6,467 nucleotides of DNA, from contig DCGL01000028.1 in the NCBI GenBank assembly GCA_002314565.1, positions 1 through 6,467 of the forward strand, in the 5' to 3' direction. A program made the position numbers and the translations under genes. The notes beneath the pieces are model-generated. The model worked only from the letters and a program-made list of their open reading frames with translations, made no database searches and was not told where the DNA came from. This document shows, piece after piece, positions 6,237 to 6,467 of this stretch (position 1 is the first letter of the stretch; each line of letters opens with the position of its first letter). Origin of the DNA: Clostridiales bacterium UBA1779. Lineage in GTDB: Bacteria > Bacillota > Clostridia > Oscillospirales > CAG-272.

Positions 6237-6272
6237 CAACATAATTATATGTTGCATTCGACATATTGTCAA
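6237..6272 (-). promoter_or_regulatory. Promoter and operator array of the toxin-antitoxin operon
   Basis: On the minus strand a perfect TTGACA (6272-6267) and TATAAT (6249-6244) are separated by 17 bp. The predicted start near 6237 leaves only about 12 nt before the toxin ATG. Plus-strand CAACATA (6237-6243) and TATGTTG (6248-6254) form a perfect 7-bp inverted repeat around the -10 box. A third related half-site, CGACATA, lies at 6259-6265, again 11 bp on. Antitoxins of this family repress by binding such palindromes, so this is the likely HigA operator. Seven A (minus strand, 6282-6276) lie just upstream of the -35. Confidence 0.85.
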
Positions 6273-6343
6273 GAGTTTTTTTGAAATTCGATGCAAAAAG
6301 TCGGAAAGCTTAATTTTTTTTTATATTCAAAATCTTTTCTTTG

Positions 6344-6372
6344 TTGACAAAAAGCTCGTTATGTGATAATAT
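6344..6372 (+). promoter_or_regulatory. Sigma-A promoter facing out of the window
   Basis: TTGACA (6344-6349) is perfect. With a 17-bp spacer the -10 box is TAATAT (6367-6372), preceded by TG at 6364-6365 in the extended -10 position. An overlapping TATAAT (6370-6375) would need a 20-bp spacer. The predicted start is near 6379. It lies about 70 bp from the toxin-antitoxin promoter and points the other way, into a structured leader and a gene beyond 6467. Confidence 0.78.
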
Positions 6373-6376
6373 AATA

Positions 6377-6403
6377 TTGTTCTTGTGTCATACCAAGGAA
6401 CAA
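6377..6403 (+). other. First leader hairpin
   Basis: TTGTTC (6377-6382) pairs with GAACAA (6398-6403). TTG (6383-6385) continues the stem with CAA (6394-6396), leaving one bulged G and an 8-nt loop. The predicted transcription start near 6379 falls at its base, so the RNA would begin with this hairpin, which could stabilise the 5' end. The 3' arm runs into the AAGAGG that may serve the small leader ORF. Confidence 0.55.
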
Positions 6404-6412
6404 GAGGTCGCT

Positions 6413-6448
6413 ATGATCAGGTTACTACCTTTTCGTAGTACACCTTAA
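6413..6448 (+). CDS. Possible 11-aa leader peptide
   Basis: ATG at 6413 opens an 11-codon frame, MIRLLPFRSTP, ending at TAA (6446-6448). AGAGG (6403-6407) lies five bases upstream, a plausible ribosome binding site. The ORF sits between a consensus promoter and a second, stronger Shine-Dalgarno (6455-6460), the layout of leader peptides that control a downstream gene. It also covers a hairpin, GGT-TACTAC with GTAGTA-C-ACC (6420-6444). No similarity to a known leader is recognised. Such a short ORF can arise by chance, so confidence is limited. Confidence 0.35.
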   Translation: MIRLLPFRSTP

Positions 6449-6454
6449 TCGAGT

Positions 6455-6460
6455 AGGAGG
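6455..6460 (+). promoter_or_regulatory. Ribosome binding site of a gene starting beyond the window
   Basis: A perfect AGGAGG lies seven bases before the window end, so a start codon is expected at or just after 6468. It shows that the plus-strand promoter and leader serve a protein-coding gene, which is not seen here. The motif can pair partly with codons in the putative leader ORF, as noted in the findings. Confidence 0.7.
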
Positions 6461-6467
6461 TCACCCA

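Noticed and set aside
6289..6321. Possible plus-strand terminator before the run of nine T at 6313-6321
   Set aside because: Only the 6-bp palindrome AAGCTT and very weak pairing precede the T-run, so no stable stem forms, and there is no plus-strand gene to end there.
1..6467. CRISPR array, insertion sequence, attachment site or replication origin
   Set aside because: No regularly spaced direct repeats, transposase or integrase frames, terminal inverted repeats or DnaA-box clusters were seen, and no intergenic gap exceeds about 250 bp.

Overview
The window looks like a chromosomal segment of a low-to-mid-GC Gram-positive bacterium, most likely a Clostridia relative of Ruminococcus/Oscillospiraceae. 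The grounds are consensus sigma-A promoters (TTGACA, 17 bp, TATAAT), purine-rich ribosome binding sites, and a bacterial VTC polyphosphate-polymerase gene paired with a DUF4956 membrane protein, a pair common in gut Clostridia. Species assignment is inference. Every complete gene except one possible leader peptide lies on the minus strand, so the biological order runs from right to left.

Right edge (6225-6467): a divergent control region. A minus-strand promoter with an operator-like array drives a HigB/HigA-type toxin-antitoxin pair (6224-5584). A plus-strand promoter (6344-6372) drives a leader with two hairpins, a possible 11-codon leader ORF and a strong Shine-Dalgarno for a gene that starts beyond the window. 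Next comes rsmA (ksgA), the 16S rRNA dimethyltransferase. It overlaps by 11 bp an unrecognised 265-aa single-pass membrane protein. A hairpin with a U-tract follows, where that unit should end.

Centre and left (3745-126): an OmpR-family response regulator and a sensor histidine kinase overlap by 8 bp and end at a clear intrinsic terminator (1607-1636). After it comes a separate unit: a polyphosphate polymerase (VTC domain, GTG start) and a DUF4956 membrane protein. At the left edge is the 5' end of a tRNA gene, probably tRNA-Gln, with its own perfect promoter.

The most interesting observation is that the promoter of the two-component operon (3823-3853) and that of the VTC/DUF4956 operon (1544-1574) share a 31-bp element. 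It matches at 22 of 31 positions with no gaps: TAAGGTTT, TTAA, ACA and TATAAT at identical spacing, and neither copy has a consensus -35 box. This suggests that the response regulator controls both its own operon and the polyphosphate-polymerase operon, making one sensor-to-output system of four genes. A second notable structure is a pair of crossing 8-bp inverted repeats just downstream of the regulator promoter. They could let a terminator stop read-through from rsmA while sparing transcripts that start at the regulator's own promoter.
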